This document shows positions 9,559-18,362 of a stretch of 57,303 nt of DNA, one piece after another; the first letter of the stretch is position 1; each line of letters opens with the position of its first letter. A program made the position numbers and the translations under genes. Below the pieces are notes generated by a model, which was given only the letters and a program-made list of their open reading frames with translations, was not told where the DNA came from and ran no database searches. Source of the DNA: Microbacteriaceae bacterium (GTDB lineage: Bacteria; Actinomycetota; Actinomycetes; Actinomycetales; Microbacteriaceae); NCBI GenBank assembly GCA_025352325.1, contig JANXTR010000014.1, positions 1 to 57,303 of the forward strand, given 5' to 3'.

Positions 9559-9760
9559 CGCACCACTTTCGGGTCGGGGAGACGGTGACATTCTGTCGCA
9601 TCCGTGGGATCGCCGACGAGAGATCGACGGGCTTCGCGGTATCGGAACTCTCAATCGTTGGGAGAACCGTGCACGCGTGGTGGACCGCGGTTCGGCCGCT
9701 CCTAGCTTCTCCTCACCGGCAGCCGCCGGGACTTGTCAAAATAAGGAGAAGTTCCACCTC
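9559..9760. promoter_or_regulatory. Divergent intergenic region of the dcw island
   Basis: These 202 bases separate the 759-residue gene (minus) from the six-gene operon (plus), so both promoters should lie here. TTGTCAAAATAAGGAG at 9734-9749 contains the strong AAGGAG ribosome site for the first operon gene. Partial dyads such as TCTCAATCGTTGGGAGA are visible near 9648-9664, but I cannot assign clear -35 and -10 boxes. Confidence 0.4.
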
Positions 9761-10015
9761 GTGTCCCAGATCTCAACCCCTCACCGCACTCGTCGCGCAC
9801 ACCGTCAACCGCTGTGTGAGCAGAGCAACAAGCGGCGCTACCGCGATGGCAAGGACGCCCGTCTGGCGCTCCGCGCCGCCGCCCGTCTTCGCTCCAAGGC
9901 CGCCGTCGCCGACGTGGAGTGCGGATGGGTCGTCACGCGGGCGTATCGCTGCGAAGACTGCCAGGGCTGGCATGTCACCAGCAGCCCCGCGCGTCGTCTG
10001 CCGGTGGCCGCGTGA
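9761..10015 (+). CDS. Small Cys-pair protein, first gene of the dcw island operon
   Basis: This 84-residue basic protein starts at a GTG twelve bases after AAGGAG. The N-terminal half is rich in Arg, Lys and Ala. The C-terminal half has a cysteine near residue 52 and then YRCEDCQGWHVTS, a C-x2-C plus Trp-His pattern like a minimal zinc ribbon. Small actinobacterial proteins with a YRC-x2-C-x-GWH-x-T signature are common as unknowns, often in accessory DNA (recollection, not checked). The longer open frame upstream has no ribosome site and is not used here. The stop overlaps the next gene's GTG, so the two are coupled. Confidence 0.75.
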   Translation: MSQISTPHRTRRAHRQPLCEQSNKRRYRDGKDARLALRAAARLRSKAAVADVECGWVVTRAYRCEDCQGWHVTSSPARRLPVAA

Positions 10016-10851
10016 GCGCCCCGGCCCTTTCTGGGCGCGACCGCCGATTCTTCGATCGCCCGCTGCACCTCGCCGCGCCGGTCCGGTGGCAGATGCACCT
10101 GGCCGCCTTCTGGGCAGCGGGCGGCGACGGTCGCCACGGCGTCCTGTCGGCCGTCGATCCCGATCGGATGGACCCGCTTTACACGACGCCCGGAGCGCCG
10201 TCCGACATCGAGACCTTCTGGATCGCCCGCAACCGCGAAGGATTCCTCCAGGCCGATGAGCGCGACCTGCGGGCAATGGCGGCGCGAGTGGCTCCCTGGT
10301 CCCGCGAACTCGCGTCCCTCGTGGACCAGAGGTCGCTGCTCGTCGCCGAGCGGGCCGGGCTGGTCGGCGAGCGCGAGCGTCTCGAGGCGCGTCCCCGGCC
10401 GGAGCTCTCCACCATCCAGCGCGGACCTGCCGAGACGTCCGCCCACGACGGCGTCGTGCTTGACCGGCGGACGCGCACGTGGACGGCCCCGATCGATGCC
10501 GTGGCGGCCCGCATCGTCACGATCGACTCGACCATGCGCGACATCGACACGGAGGCGGCCAAACTTGCCGGTGCCCTCGACGCGGCGTTCGCCATCGAGT
10601 TGACGCGCAGTCGCGCGCTGCGCCATCACTACGAGCGCTGCGCCGAGACCTATCGCCGCCGCCTCACACACCGCCATCGCGATGGCGCCGCGTTCCAGGC
10701 GGCGGCGATGGCGACCATCACCATCCCGGTGCCCGAATGGAACACCGCGTCGAACCCGTGGATTCCGGCCGGTTACCGCCGACCCGATGCCGTCACGTCT
10801 TCGTCCGTCCCGACCCGCATATCCACTGAGGAGACCAGCACCCGTGTCTAA
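10012..10851 (+). CDS. Unknown coiled-coil protein (279 residues)
   Basis: This gene is not recognised. The GTG start overlaps the stop of the small Cys-pair gene (GTGA). The first 80 residues are mixed and aromatic-rich (RWQMHLAAFWAAGGDG). Residues about 85-235 are strongly helical with many Arg, Glu and Leu residues, typical of two coiled-coil stretches separated by a loop. The tail is proline- and serine-rich. No signal peptide or membrane segment is seen, so it is probably cytoplasmic. It overlaps the following gene by eight bases, which supports one operon and a coordinated product ratio. Confidence 0.7.
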   Translation: MSAPALSGRDRRFFDRPLHLAAPVRWQMHLAAFWAAGGDGRHGVLSAVDPDRMDPLYTTPGAPSDIETFWIARNREGFLQADERDLRAMAARVAPWSRELASLVDQRSLLVAERAGLVGERERLEARPRPELSTIQRGPAETSAHDGVVLDRRTRTWTAPIDAVAARIVTIDSTMRDIDTEAAKLAGALDAAFAIELTRSRALRHHYERCAETYRRRLTHRHRDGAAFQAAAMATITIPVPEWNTASNPWIPAGYRRPDAVTSSSVPTRISTEETSTRV

Positions 10852-11491
10852 CCGCTCCCGCCGCCTCGCGGCATCTCGTTCCCCGATCGAGGGAGCCGGC
10901 AGCACCGTCGGCACCCGCACCGGCCGTCCCACCAGCGGGTTCGACCGGATCGTCCCGACGGCATTCTCGACCCCCGTCGCCGAGCCCGATCCGGTCAAGG
11001 TGCGCCGACAGATGGTCGCCTTCATCGATGAGGGGATCCGGATGCGCGTCTTCGATCAGGGGTCCTACGCCTTCATTGACCAGTGGGTCGCGATGAAGCT
11101 CGACGGCTGGCTCACCCACCTGGAGGACGAGTTCCGGCTCCGCCATGACGGCGCTGCCTGGATCGTCGGGGGGCGTATCGAGAACCTCTCGGTCGCGTCC
11201 GGAGTGCTTGCCGAGGCGCAGGGCCTCCTCGCCGACCTGGACGACGAACTCGCCCGGCTCCGGGCCGTGCTCCGCGGACCGCATCCAGCCATCGACGGTT
11301 CTGCCGCGCCCGACCGTTCGGAGCGCGGCGTCGCTCCGATCCCGGGCGCACTGCTGGATGCCGCAACCCTTCGCTCCGGCGATGAGCCAACGCAGGAGCT
11401 GTCCGCTGGCGACATCCCCCTGCCTCCGCCATCGACGACGATCCACGCCGTCGAGACCGCTGGCCCTGCACAGTCCGCGCAGAGCCGCTGA
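10844..11491 (+). CDS. Unknown protein (215 residues) of the dcw island operon
   Basis: This gene is not recognised. The GTG at 10844 lies inside the tail of the previous gene and is preceded by GAGGAG. The N-terminal 45 residues are basic and Ser/Gly-rich, probably disordered. Residues about 45-150 form an amphipathic helical domain with many Trp and Phe residues (FIDEGIRMRVFDQGSYAFID, then helices with LADLDDELARLRAVL). The last 60 residues are Pro/Ala/Ser-rich. There is no membrane segment or catalytic motif. A 27-base gap with AGAAAGAAG leads to the membrane gene. Its length and helical nature suggest a partner or adaptor protein, which is only an inference. Confidence 0.68.
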   Translation: MSNRSRRLAASRSPIEGAGSTVGTRTGRPTSGFDRIVPTAFSTPVAEPDPVKVRRQMVAFIDEGIRMRVFDQGSYAFIDQWVAMKLDGWLTHLEDEFRLRHDGAAWIVGGRIENLSVASGVLAEAQGLLADLDDELARLRAVLRGPHPAIDGSAAPDRSERGVAPIPGALLDAATLRSGDEPTQELSAGDIPLPPPSTTIHAVETAGPAQSAQSR

Positions 11492-11518
11492 CCCACCAGA
11501 AAGAAGAGCACTCACCTC

Positions 11519-12400
11519 ATGTCCGACACCTCGAATCACCTCGCAACCCTGTACACCCCCACCCGGCGTCGCACGGCGACTGGGTGGGCCGCCCCGCACG
11601 TGATCGCGGCGTCCCCTCGCCGCTACCTCGTCGGCCTCGGCGCCCGGATCGGCGCCCTGATCCTGTTCGCCTTGGCGGATGTCATCTTCATCAAGACGAC
11701 CATCGACATCGTCCTGCTCTCCGCGGATGCGATCTCCTGGCTGGTCGCCGTGCTTCTGGCCATCGGGGCGGTCGTCATGGCCGTGACGACTGGTCATCTC
11801 GTGCACGTCGCCGCCGCGGAGGGGCGTCGCGCCCTGCCCGCCCACCTGCTCATCATCGGATGGCTGGCGCTCGGCGTCGCCCTGGTCGCGATGCGGTTCA
11901 ATGCCGCCGCCTGGACCGCCACACCGATCCAGGTCGAGGGCGTCGCCGCTCCGGCCTTCGACGAGGCCGCGATGCATCGCGGGATGGCCGTGCTGCTCGC
12001 GCTCATCTATCTCGCGTCGGGCTTGTGGGGGTATGTCGAGGGCCGTCACCTGTTCAATCCCTTCGCCCAGGCGTATGTCGCGAGCCTGCTGCATCGTCCC
12101 GCCCTGGCCGCCCGAGTGATCTCCCAGGGCGGCCTCGTCAACCGATCCGTCGAGGATCTGCGGCGCGGTCGTCAGCAGGTGGAAGCTCTGATTGCGACTC
12201 GGCGGGCCGCCGAGAACGCCCGGCGCAGTCTGGCCGCCGAACTAATGGCGGAGGCACGCGTGCGCATCGCGAACTCGCTGAGCGATCCGGCATCCACGGG
12301 CATCACCGAGTTGGTCCCGTCGCACGAGTCGATCGTGCCCGTCACGGAGTCGTCGGCGCACCCGACCGGCAGCCAGGCTGCCGACGAGGTGACCCGATGA
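11519..12400 (+). CDS. Four-helix membrane protein of the dcw island
   Basis: The 293-residue protein has four clear hydrophobic segments, at about residues 43-65, 73-95, 104-124 and 160-180. These are followed by a soluble helical C-terminal domain of about 100 residues rich in Arg, Ala and Glu. There is no signal peptide cleavage site and no transporter motif. The topology (helices first, long tail after) would suit a membrane anchor or channel-like partner for the adjacent OmpA-like lipoprotein, but no family is recognised. The start is the ATG at 11519. The stop overlaps the ATG of the lipoprotein gene (ATGA), so the two membrane-linked proteins are translationally coupled. Confidence 0.75.
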   Translation: MSDTSNHLATLYTPTRRRTATGWAAPHVIAASPRRYLVGLGARIGALILFALADVIFIKTTIDIVLLSADAISWLVAVLLAIGAVVMAVTTGHLVHVAAAEGRRALPAHLLIIGWLALGVALVAMRFNAAAWTATPIQVEGVAAPAFDEAAMHRGMAVLLALIYLASGLWGYVEGRHLFNPFAQAYVASLLHRPALAARVISQGGLVNRSVEDLRRGRQQVEALIATRRAAENARRSLAAELMAEARVRIANSLSDPASTGITELVPSHESIVPVTESSAHPTGSQAADEVTR

Positions 12401-13569
12401 GCGCCGTCCGCACCCTGGCGGGGATCGCGTTCGTCGGCCTGCTTGGCACTGCCTTGGCGGGCTGCACGCCCTCGACCGGCAGGCCGACATCGCCCGCGTG
12501 CACTCCGTACTCACACGGCGTCGTGCTCGTGGTCGGCGTCCACGCCAACGAGCCGGCCCCGGACCTCACGGCCGGGATCGTCTGCCGATTGACCGAGACG
12601 ATCGCGGTCGGGATGCCGGTGGCAGCCATCGCGGTCGACGGTACGCCGCGCGTACTGCTGCCCGCCGAGACCTACCCGATCGCGGGCGACAACGCGGCGG
12701 CCCGCGCCAACGGGATCACTCACGCGGTTGCCTCGATCGTCGCGGCCGTGCAGTCCGCGCGGCCGGAGCACGACGGGTCCGACCTCCTGGCAGGCCTCAT
12801 CCTCGGCTCTCGGGTTGCATCGAGCGCGCCATCCGCGATCGCCAACATGGTGGTCGTGGATTCCGGTGTCACCGACACGGGGCTGGCTCTGACCGTTCCA
12901 GGCGGCACCCTCGTCGAGGTCGGCGAGGTCACTCAGCACGAGTTCGCCGTGCATGCCCTCGACCCCGACCAATTCCACGGCCTGCACGTCGCCTTCTGGG
13001 GGCTGAGCGAGACTCGAGCTCCTCAAGGTGATCTTTCTCTTCGCCAGAGGGACGCGATTTCGGATCTGTGGCCGGGTATTGTGCGGGCCGCACAGGGCAC
13101 TGCGGAGTCCATCGGCTTTCCGCGATCCGGAGCGGACGTGCACACGTCGCACCCCGTGGCGACGGCGGAGGTCATCAAGCCCGAACCCTTCCAGCCGCAC
13201 GCGGGAGACGTGCTGCGGTTTGATGGATCGACGGATCTCGCGTTCGTCGCCGACCAGTCGCGCCTGGTTGACGAGAACGCTGGGCGAGCACTCCTGGCTC
13301 CGGTCACTGCCTGGCTGGCTACCGATCCGTCGCGTACCGCCGACATCGTCGGGCGGACCAGCAGCGCGGATCCGTCCCGCAACGCCGCACTGAGCTTGGC
13401 GCGGGCCCAGGTGTGCGCCCAGATCCTGTTCGGCGCAGGCGCCGGCGTCGGCCAGGTGCACGCAGAGGGGAAGGGCTATACGGCCGACCCGCCCGACACA
13501 CTGCCCGACGGGTCGCTAGACCCCACAGCCGCTGCCCTGAACCGCGTTGTCGAGATCACGCTGCACTGA
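12397..13569 (+). CDS. Lipoprotein with a C-terminal OmpA-like domain
   Basis: The 390-residue protein begins with a signal peptide ending in the lipobox LAGC, so it should be lipid-anchored on the outer face of the membrane at Cys23. Residues about 40-220 form an alternating beta/alpha region (VVLVVGVHANEPAP, NMVVVDSGV, HVAFWGLSE) that could be a von Willebrand-A-like or caspase-like fold; this is a guess. The last 110 residues fit an OmpA-type peptidoglycan-binding domain: RNAALSLARAQ, EGKGYTADPP, and the closing ALNRVVEITL. It overlaps its neighbours on both sides (ATGA, TGATG). A wall-binding lipoprotein inside the cell-division cluster could tie this operon to the envelope. Confidence 0.82.
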   Translation: MSAVRTLAGIAFVGLLGTALAGCTPSTGRPTSPACTPYSHGVVLVVGVHANEPAPDLTAGIVCRLTETIAVGMPVAAIAVDGTPRVLLPAETYPIAGDNAAARANGITHAVASIVAAVQSARPEHDGSDLLAGLILGSRVASSAPSAIANMVVVDSGVTDTGLALTVPGGTLVEVGEVTQHEFAVHALDPDQFHGLHVAFWGLSETRAPQGDLSLRQRDAISDLWPGIVRAAQGTAESIGFPRSGADVHTSHPVATAEVIKPEPFQPHAGDVLRFDGSTDLAFVADQSRLVDENAGRALLAPVTAWLATDPSRTADIVGRTSSADPSRNAALSLARAQVCAQILFGAGAGVGQVHAEGKGYTADPPDTLPDGSLDPTAAALNRVVEITLH

Positions 13570-14576
13570 TGGCCCTCCCAGAGGATTTCGAAAGCTCGAA
13601 CGCCGCGCCCGAGGCCGACGACTTCCGCGATCAGGCAACAGCCGCGGTCGAGGCGTGGTGCGAGTGGGTCGAAGGGTTGACGCTCCGCGATGATGGATCT
13701 CTGTGCGAAGTCTGCGCGGCGTCGGGCCTGCTCGACGCGCTCGACGACTTCTCGCTGCTGCCGCACCGCCCGATCCACGCCCTGCTCCAGGTGCTGGGCG
13801 AACTGCTCGGCGCCGAGGTCGAAGGGCAGGTCGGCGGGCGGCTGGCTGTCCTGCACCACGAGTGGCAGGAGGAGCTCGATCCCGACGGCCCGGACGGACC
13901 TCCTGATGTGGACGCCTACGCCGGGCTGCGGCGTTGGTACGAGTTCGAGCGCGCGACGATCGCGTCGGCAGGCGAGACGTTGCACGACCTGTTGACCCTC
14001 GAAATGCGGGAAGTGATCGCCCGTGTGGCCTCCGACCGGGCTCTCATCGCTCTAGCCCTGGCGACCGACTGGATGGCCGCGAGCGTCGACGCCGCCGGCG
14101 CGCAGCCGGACCGGTTGGGACTGGTGCCCGCATCGCTCCGCCAGGAGGTGGCCGACACGGTCCACACCCGCGTGCGTCAGTGGATGGTCTGGTTGCCTAG
14201 AGGTGCGTGGCGCCGGTCGACTGCGGTTCCCGACGGCGAGCGCTGCGAGGTCTGCTCAGGTAACTGGCCACTGGACATCGACGCTCCGCACGGCGCCCTT
14301 CATCCGCTCCGCCGGCGTCTGGTCGGCGTCCTCGACGGTGCCCTCGCGGCACCGATCATCTCGCCGACACAGGAGCGCGACCCGGTGGCTCGGCGCGCAG
14401 AGCTGCAGCAGATCATCGACCACGAGGTTCTCGCCAGGGGCGCCTTCATCCGCAGGGCGCTCGAGGTGTACGTGCTGCTGGAGGTCGAGGAGGACGTCCG
14501 TGCATCGGCTCTCCATCTCCTGACGACGCAGCCGGACGACGATGGCTGCGCCGCCGGACCTCTTCGGCAGGCGTAG
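13569..14576 (+). CDS. Internally duplicated protein with two CEVC motifs (335 residues)
   Basis: This gene is not recognised. The protein is built from two similar halves. The first has W-x2-W followed by CEVC at residues 46-49 and then HRPIHALLQVLGELL. The second has W-x2-W, CEVC at 226-229, then HGALHPLRRRLVGVL. Each half could bind one metal ion, or the two Cys pairs could share one (inference). The remainder is helical and acidic. There is no signal peptide or membrane segment, so it is probably cytoplasmic. The ATG overlaps the stop of the lipoprotein gene. It is the last gene of the island; ftsQ follows after 131 bases. Confidence 0.75.
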   Translation: MALPEDFESSNAAPEADDFRDQATAAVEAWCEWVEGLTLRDDGSLCEVCAASGLLDALDDFSLLPHRPIHALLQVLGELLGAEVEGQVGGRLAVLHHEWQEELDPDGPDGPPDVDAYAGLRRWYEFERATIASAGETLHDLLTLEMREVIARVASDRALIALALATDWMAASVDAAGAQPDRLGLVPASLRQEVADTVHTRVRQWMVWLPRGAWRRSTAVPDGERCEVCSGNWPLDIDAPHGALHPLRRRLVGVLDGALAAPIISPTQERDPVARRAELQQIIDHEVLARGAFIRRALEVYVLLEVEEDVRASALHLLTTQPDDDGCAAGPLRQA

Positions 14577-14707
14577 CGCTGGACGTTGCTCTTATGAGCG
14601 CGATGACTCGCCGCATGTGGGCCCCACTCGCACTTCGACCGTTGCCGGAGTCAGAAATGCCGGAGAGTCGCGCCGCTGTCATCCTCGCTTTCAGTAATGC
14701 TCGTCAG

Positions 14708-15685
14708 GTGAGACGGCCCGAAGGCTTTGGCGGCGCTACGTCGCGAGATACGGCGCGCCCGGTAAGCACCCCGAAGACCCAGGCCGCCTTTCGTCGCTCC
14801 TCTACAGCAGGCGAGAAGGCGGTGACGTTGCCCCCGGCGGCTCCGTCGCAGCAGCGTCGTGAGACCACACGAGACGTCAAAGACCACGTTCGCGACGGCG
14901 AGCACAGACTTCACTCGGCGAAATCCGAGTCCCGCGCCGCCGAGCGGGCGCGCAAGCGGTACGAGCGTCAGGAGGTCAAGCGGTTCACGCGCCAGTCGCG
15001 CCGCCGCCGCATCGGGTGGATCGTCGCGGTCGGCCTCGTTGTGACGATCGTCGCGCTTGTGGTCACCGCGGTGTTCTCGCCGTTGCTGGCGTTGCGCACC
15101 ATCACGATCGACGGCACGTCGCGGCTCGACAATGTGAAGCTGCAGAAGGCGATCTACGGGCAGGTGGGCACCCCGCTCGCGCTCCTCGACTATGGCCGGA
15201 TCACGAAGGAGCTGGCCCCCTTCAGCCTGATCCGCAGCTATGTGACCGAGATGGTCCCGCCGAACGGCCTCGTCATCCACGTCGTGGAGCGCACGCCGGT
15301 CGGCGCCATCCAGACCGCCTCCGGCTTCGAGCTCGTCGATCCGGCGGGCGTGATGGTGGACACCTCCGCGACGCGTCCGGTCGGGTATCCGCTCGTTCAG
15401 TTGGGGACGGGGACGATCACCGGGCCCGGATTCACGTCGATGACGCAGGTGCTTCTCGCGCTGCCGGCGTCGGTTCTCTCGAAGGTCGACACGATCACCG
15501 CTCTCACCCACGATGACGTGACCCTCACCCTGACCGGGTCGAGCCAGCGCGTGGTCTGGGGGAGCAGCGATGCCTCAGATGCCAAGGCGCGCGTGCTCGC
15601 AGATCTCATCGCCCTGCACGGCGGAGGCGGGGCGGGCGAGTATGACGTCTCCGCTCCCGGGACTGCAGTCTTCCACCTGGATTAA
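14708..15685 (+). CDS. ftsQ: Cell division protein FtsQ
   Basis: FtsQ is a single-pass membrane protein of the divisome. From the GTG at 14708 it has 325 residues: a long basic cytoplasmic tail of about 105 residues, one membrane helix (IGWIVAVGLVVTIVALVVTAVF), then the POTRA domain (LALRTITIDGTSRLD) and the FtsQ beta domain. The start was chosen because VRRPEGF resembles the N-terminus of related FtsQ proteins. The frame is open farther upstream to 14594, but that part does not look coding. Normally ftsQ follows murC; here it follows the unknown island, so its expression may depend on the island promoter or on an unrecognised local one. Confidence 0.9.
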   Translation: MRRPEGFGGATSRDTARPVSTPKTQAAFRRSSTAGEKAVTLPPAAPSQQRRETTRDVKDHVRDGEHRLHSAKSESRAAERARKRYERQEVKRFTRQSRRRRIGWIVAVGLVVTIVALVVTAVFSPLLALRTITIDGTSRLDNVKLQKAIYGQVGTPLALLDYGRITKELAPFSLIRSYVTEMVPPNGLVIHVVERTPVGAIQTASGFELVDPAGVMVDTSATRPVGYPLVQLGTGTITGPGFTSMTQVLLALPASVLSKVDTITALTHDDVTLTLTGSSQRVVWGSSDASDAKARVLADLIALHGGGGAGEYDVSAPGTAVFHLD

Positions 15686-15993
15686 CCCCGGCCAACCGCG
15701 CCACCACAACGCCGCGCGATCGCCGCCCGTTCCCGCGATCGCTTGCCGAGGATGCACCTTCGCACCGAGACGCGCCGGACATCCGCGGTGTTTCGATGAG
15801 AAGCTGCCTTTTCGCGCGGCCCTGCACCGCGAGGCCTCGCTCCCGGAAGTTTCGGACCTCATTCTCGCGACACGCGCGGCCTTGCCCCCCTGAGCGGGGG
15901 AGCGACCGTAGCTTGTGACCAGACATAGTAGTGAGAAAGACTCTGAACTTCAACTAGAGGTTGAGACTTTCGAAATCCGCACGGAGGCCGGAC
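15686..15993 (+). promoter_or_regulatory. ftsQ-ftsZ intergenic region
   Basis: These 308 bases hold no supported gene. The first 200 bases are GC-rich with no recognisable signal. The last 80 are AT-richer, as expected for the ftsZ promoter, and include TTGTGA at 15913-15918 and CATAGT at 15924-15929, though their spacing does not fit a standard promoter. A small dyad TCAAC-tagag-GTTGA lies at 15950-15964. ACGGAGG at 15981-15987 is the ftsZ ribosome site. Confidence 0.45.
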
Positions 15994-17154
15994 GTGACAT
16001 CGAACCAAAACTATCTCGCGGTGATCAAGGTCGTCGGCATCGGCGGCGGCGGGGTCAACGCGGTCAATCGCATGATCGAGCTCGGACTGCGGGGCGTCGA
16101 GTTCATCGCCATCAACACGGATGCTCAGGCCCTGCTCATGAGCGATGCCGATGTGAAGCTCGACGTGGGCCGTGAGCTCACCCGCGGCCTCGGTGCCGGA
16201 GCAGACCCCGAGGTCGGCCGACGTGCCGCCGAGGACCACGCCGAAGAGATTGAGGAAGCCCTGGCCGGCGCCGACATGGTGTTCGTGACCGCGGGCGAGG
16301 GCGGCGGAACCGGAACCGGCGGCGCGCCCGTCGTGGCGCGCATTGCCAAGTCGATCGGGGCGCTCACCATCGGTGTCGTCACCAAGCCGTTCGCCTTTGA
16401 GGGCAAGCGCCGCTCCGCCCAGGCCGAGCTCGGTGTGTCCAACCTCAAGAATGAGGTCGACACGCTCATCGTCGTCCCGAACGATCGCCTGCTCGAGATC
16501 AGCGACCGCGGCATCAGCATGCTCGAGGCGTTCTCCACGGCCGACCAGGTGCTCCTCGCCGGTGTGCAGGGCATCACCGACCTCATCACGACGCCCGGCC
16601 TGATCAACCTCGACTTCGCCGACGTCAAGTCGGTGATGTCGGGTGCCGGCTCCGCCCTCATGGGCATCGGAGCCAGCAGGGGAGCCGATCGTGCCATCAA
16701 GGCGGCCGAGCTCGCCGTGGCCTCCCCGCTGCTCGAGGCGAGCATCGACGGCGCGCACGGCGTGCTGCTCTCGATCCAGGGTGGATCGAACCTCGGTATC
16801 TTCGAGATCAACGATGCCGCCCGCCTGGTGCAGGAGGCCGTGCACCCTGAGGCCAACATCATCTTCGGTGCGGTCATCGACGACACCCTCGGTGACGAGG
16901 TGCGTGTGACGGTCATCGCGGCTGGTTTCGACGGGGGCGACTTCGTCCCGAAGCCGCTCGCCGAGCGCCGCACAAACTTCGTCGAGGCGGCCGTGCCGGT
17001 CATTGTCGGAGCGGACACCGTCGACGTGAACGCAACGGGTTCGTTCGGAGCGGGTGGGTGGGGCGCCGAGCCCGACGCGCCTGCCGTCGCCGCGCCGCGC
17101 GACCGCGACTTCGACGACGACGACGACCTGGATGTCCCCGACTTCCTCAAGTGA
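15994..17154 (+). CDS. ftsZ: Cell division GTPase FtsZ
   Basis: FtsZ is the tubulin-like GTPase that forms the Z ring. The GTG at 15994 follows ACGGAGG by six bases and gives a start like related actinobacterial FtsZ. The N-terminal nucleotide-binding turn [15 protein letters not shown] is at residues 13-27, the tubulin signature [10 protein letters not shown] at 101-110, and the T7 loop [11 protein letters not shown] near 207. After a short linker with an acidic DDDDD run, the conserved tail LDVPDFLK at the end should bind SepF and other partners. Length is 386 residues. The stop overlaps the start of yggS. Confidence 0.98.
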   Translation: MTSNQNYLAVIKVVGIGGGGVNAVNRMIELGLRGVEFIAINTDAQALLMSDADVKLDVGRELTRGLGAGADPEVGRRAAEDHAEEIEEALAGADMVFVTAGEGGGTGTGGAPVVARIAKSIGALTIGVVTKPFAFEGKRRSAQAELGVSNLKNEVDTLIVVPNDRLLEISDRGISMLEAFSTADQVLLAGVQGITDLITTPGLINLDFADVKSVMSGAGSALMGIGASRGADRAIKAAELAVASPLLEASIDGAHGVLLSIQGGSNLGIFEINDAARLVQEAVHPEANIIFGAVIDDTLGDEVRVTVIAAGFDGGDFVPKPLAERRTNFVEAAVPVIVGADTVDVNATGSFGAGGWGAEPDAPAVAAPRDRDFDDDDDLDVPDFLK

Positions 17155-17840
17155 GTCCTGACCTGGAACTGCGGGAACGCCTCGCGGGCGTCGATGCGGC
17201 GATCGCCGAGGCGGCGCGCGAGGCGGGCCGAGACGGCTCGCAGCTGACGCGGATCGTCGTGACGAAGTTCCACTCCGCCGGGTTCGTGCGCCAGCTCGCC
17301 GAGCTCGGCGTGAGGGATGTGGGGGAGAACCGCCATCAGGAGGCCTCCGTGAAGGCGGCCGAGCTGACCGGGCTCGGGCTGAACTGGCACTTTGTCGGAC
17401 AGCTGCAGAGCAACAAGGCGAAGGCAGTTCGCCGCTATGCGCGCGCGGTCCACTCGGTCGACCGCGATTCGGTGGCGGCGGCGCTGGCCGCGTTCCCGGG
17501 CGCGGAGGAGCCGCTCGACGTCTTTCTCGAGCTGAACCTCACCGGCGACCCCGGGCGCGGCGGCATTGATCCGGACGCTCTCGAGCCGCTGGCCGAGCGG
17601 GTGCTCTCCACGCCGGGCCTCGTGCTCCGCGGGGTCATGGCGGTTGCACCCCTCGGGGAGGAGCCACGACGCGCCTTCGCGCGGGTGCGGGCGGCATCCG
17701 ATTCGCTCCGTCTGTTGGCTCCGGATGCCGTCGCCATCTCGGCCGGGATGTCCGGCGACTTCCGCGAGGCCATTCTCGAAGGCGCGACACACCTTCGGAT
17801 CGGGACGGCAATCACCGGGAAACGGCCGGTCGCCGGTTAA
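17151..17840 (+). CDS. yggS: YggS-family pyridoxal phosphate homeostasis protein
   Basis: Members of this family bind pyridoxal 5'-phosphate through one lysine and buffer its cellular level; no catalytic activity is established. The GTG start overlaps the ftsZ stop, and the product has 229 residues. The PLP lysine is most likely in [10 protein letters not shown] near residue 37. [21 protein letters not shown] and [22 protein letters not shown] are family signatures. The gene sits between ftsZ and sepF, its usual place in actinobacteria and firmicutes. Confidence 0.95.
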   Translation: MSPDLELRERLAGVDAAIAEAAREAGRDGSQLTRIVVTKFHSAGFVRQLAELGVRDVGENRHQEASVKAAELTGLGLNWHFVGQLQSNKAKAVRRYARAVHSVDRDSVAAALAAFPGAEEPLDVFLELNLTGDPGRGGIDPDALEPLAERVLSTPGLVLRGVMAVAPLGEEPRRAFARVRAASDSLRLLAPDAVAISAGMSGDFREAILEGATHLRIGTAITGKRPVAG

Positions 17841-17875
17841 TCTCGGAAACGAAGCACGATCCTTCGGAGGATGAC

Positions 17876-18334
17876 ATGGCGAACCCGCTGCGCAAGACGA
17901 TGGTCTACCTGGGCCTGGCCGATGAAGAGTACGACGACGCCGTTCCGACGGCTCCGGCTGCTCCGGTCGCTGCAGCGGCCCCGTCCACCAACCGTGGGGC
18001 TCCCGTGACACCGCTGCGTCGTCCCGTGGCCACGCGCCACACGGCGCCGTCCGGCATGAACGAGATCCTCACCGTGCATCCGCGGCAGTACCGCGACGCG
18101 CAGACGATCGCCGAGAGCTTCCGCGAGGGTGTTCCGGTCATCATGAACCTGTCGCAGATGACCGAGCCGGATGCCCGTCGCCTCATCGACTTCGCCAGTG
18201 GCCTGTCTCAGGGCCTCTACGGCAAGATCGAGCGCGTGACGAACAAGGTCTTCCTGCTCTCGCCGGAGCACGTCGCGGTCAGCGGCGAGCAGGCAGAGGT
18301 CGACAGCGACGTCGAGGCCGGCTTCTTCGGCTGA
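17876..18334 (+). CDS. sepF: Cell division protein SepF
   Basis: SepF anchors FtsZ to the membrane and aligns its filaments. The 152-residue protein has the amphipathic N-terminal membrane-binding helix [18 protein letters not shown], an Ala/Pro linker (residues 20-50) and the conserved core with [27 protein letters not shown] and [24 protein letters not shown] lies seven bases before the ATG. The position after ftsZ-yggS and before yggT is standard. Confidence 0.97.
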   Translation: MANPLRKTMVYLGLADEEYDDAVPTAPAAPVAAAAPSTNRGAPVTPLRRPVATRHTAPSGMNEILTVHPRQYRDAQTIAESFREGVPVIMNLSQMTEPDARRLIDFASGLSQGLYGKIERVTNKVFLLSPEHVAVSGEQAEVDSDVEAGFFG

Positions 18335-18362
18335 TCCGCGCCGCTTCGCGTAACTTTCCGGC

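Noticed and set aside
11519-13569. The membrane protein and OmpA-like lipoprotein as a Zorya (ZorA/ZorB) pair
   Set aside because: No MotA/ExbB-like core or MotB-type transmembrane Asp is seen, the OmpA protein is a lipoprotein, and no ZorC, D or E partner is present.
14594-14707. A 38-residue N-terminal extension of FtsQ
   Set aside because: The sequence has no similarity to FtsQ starts, while the GTG at 14708 gives a start resembling related proteins.
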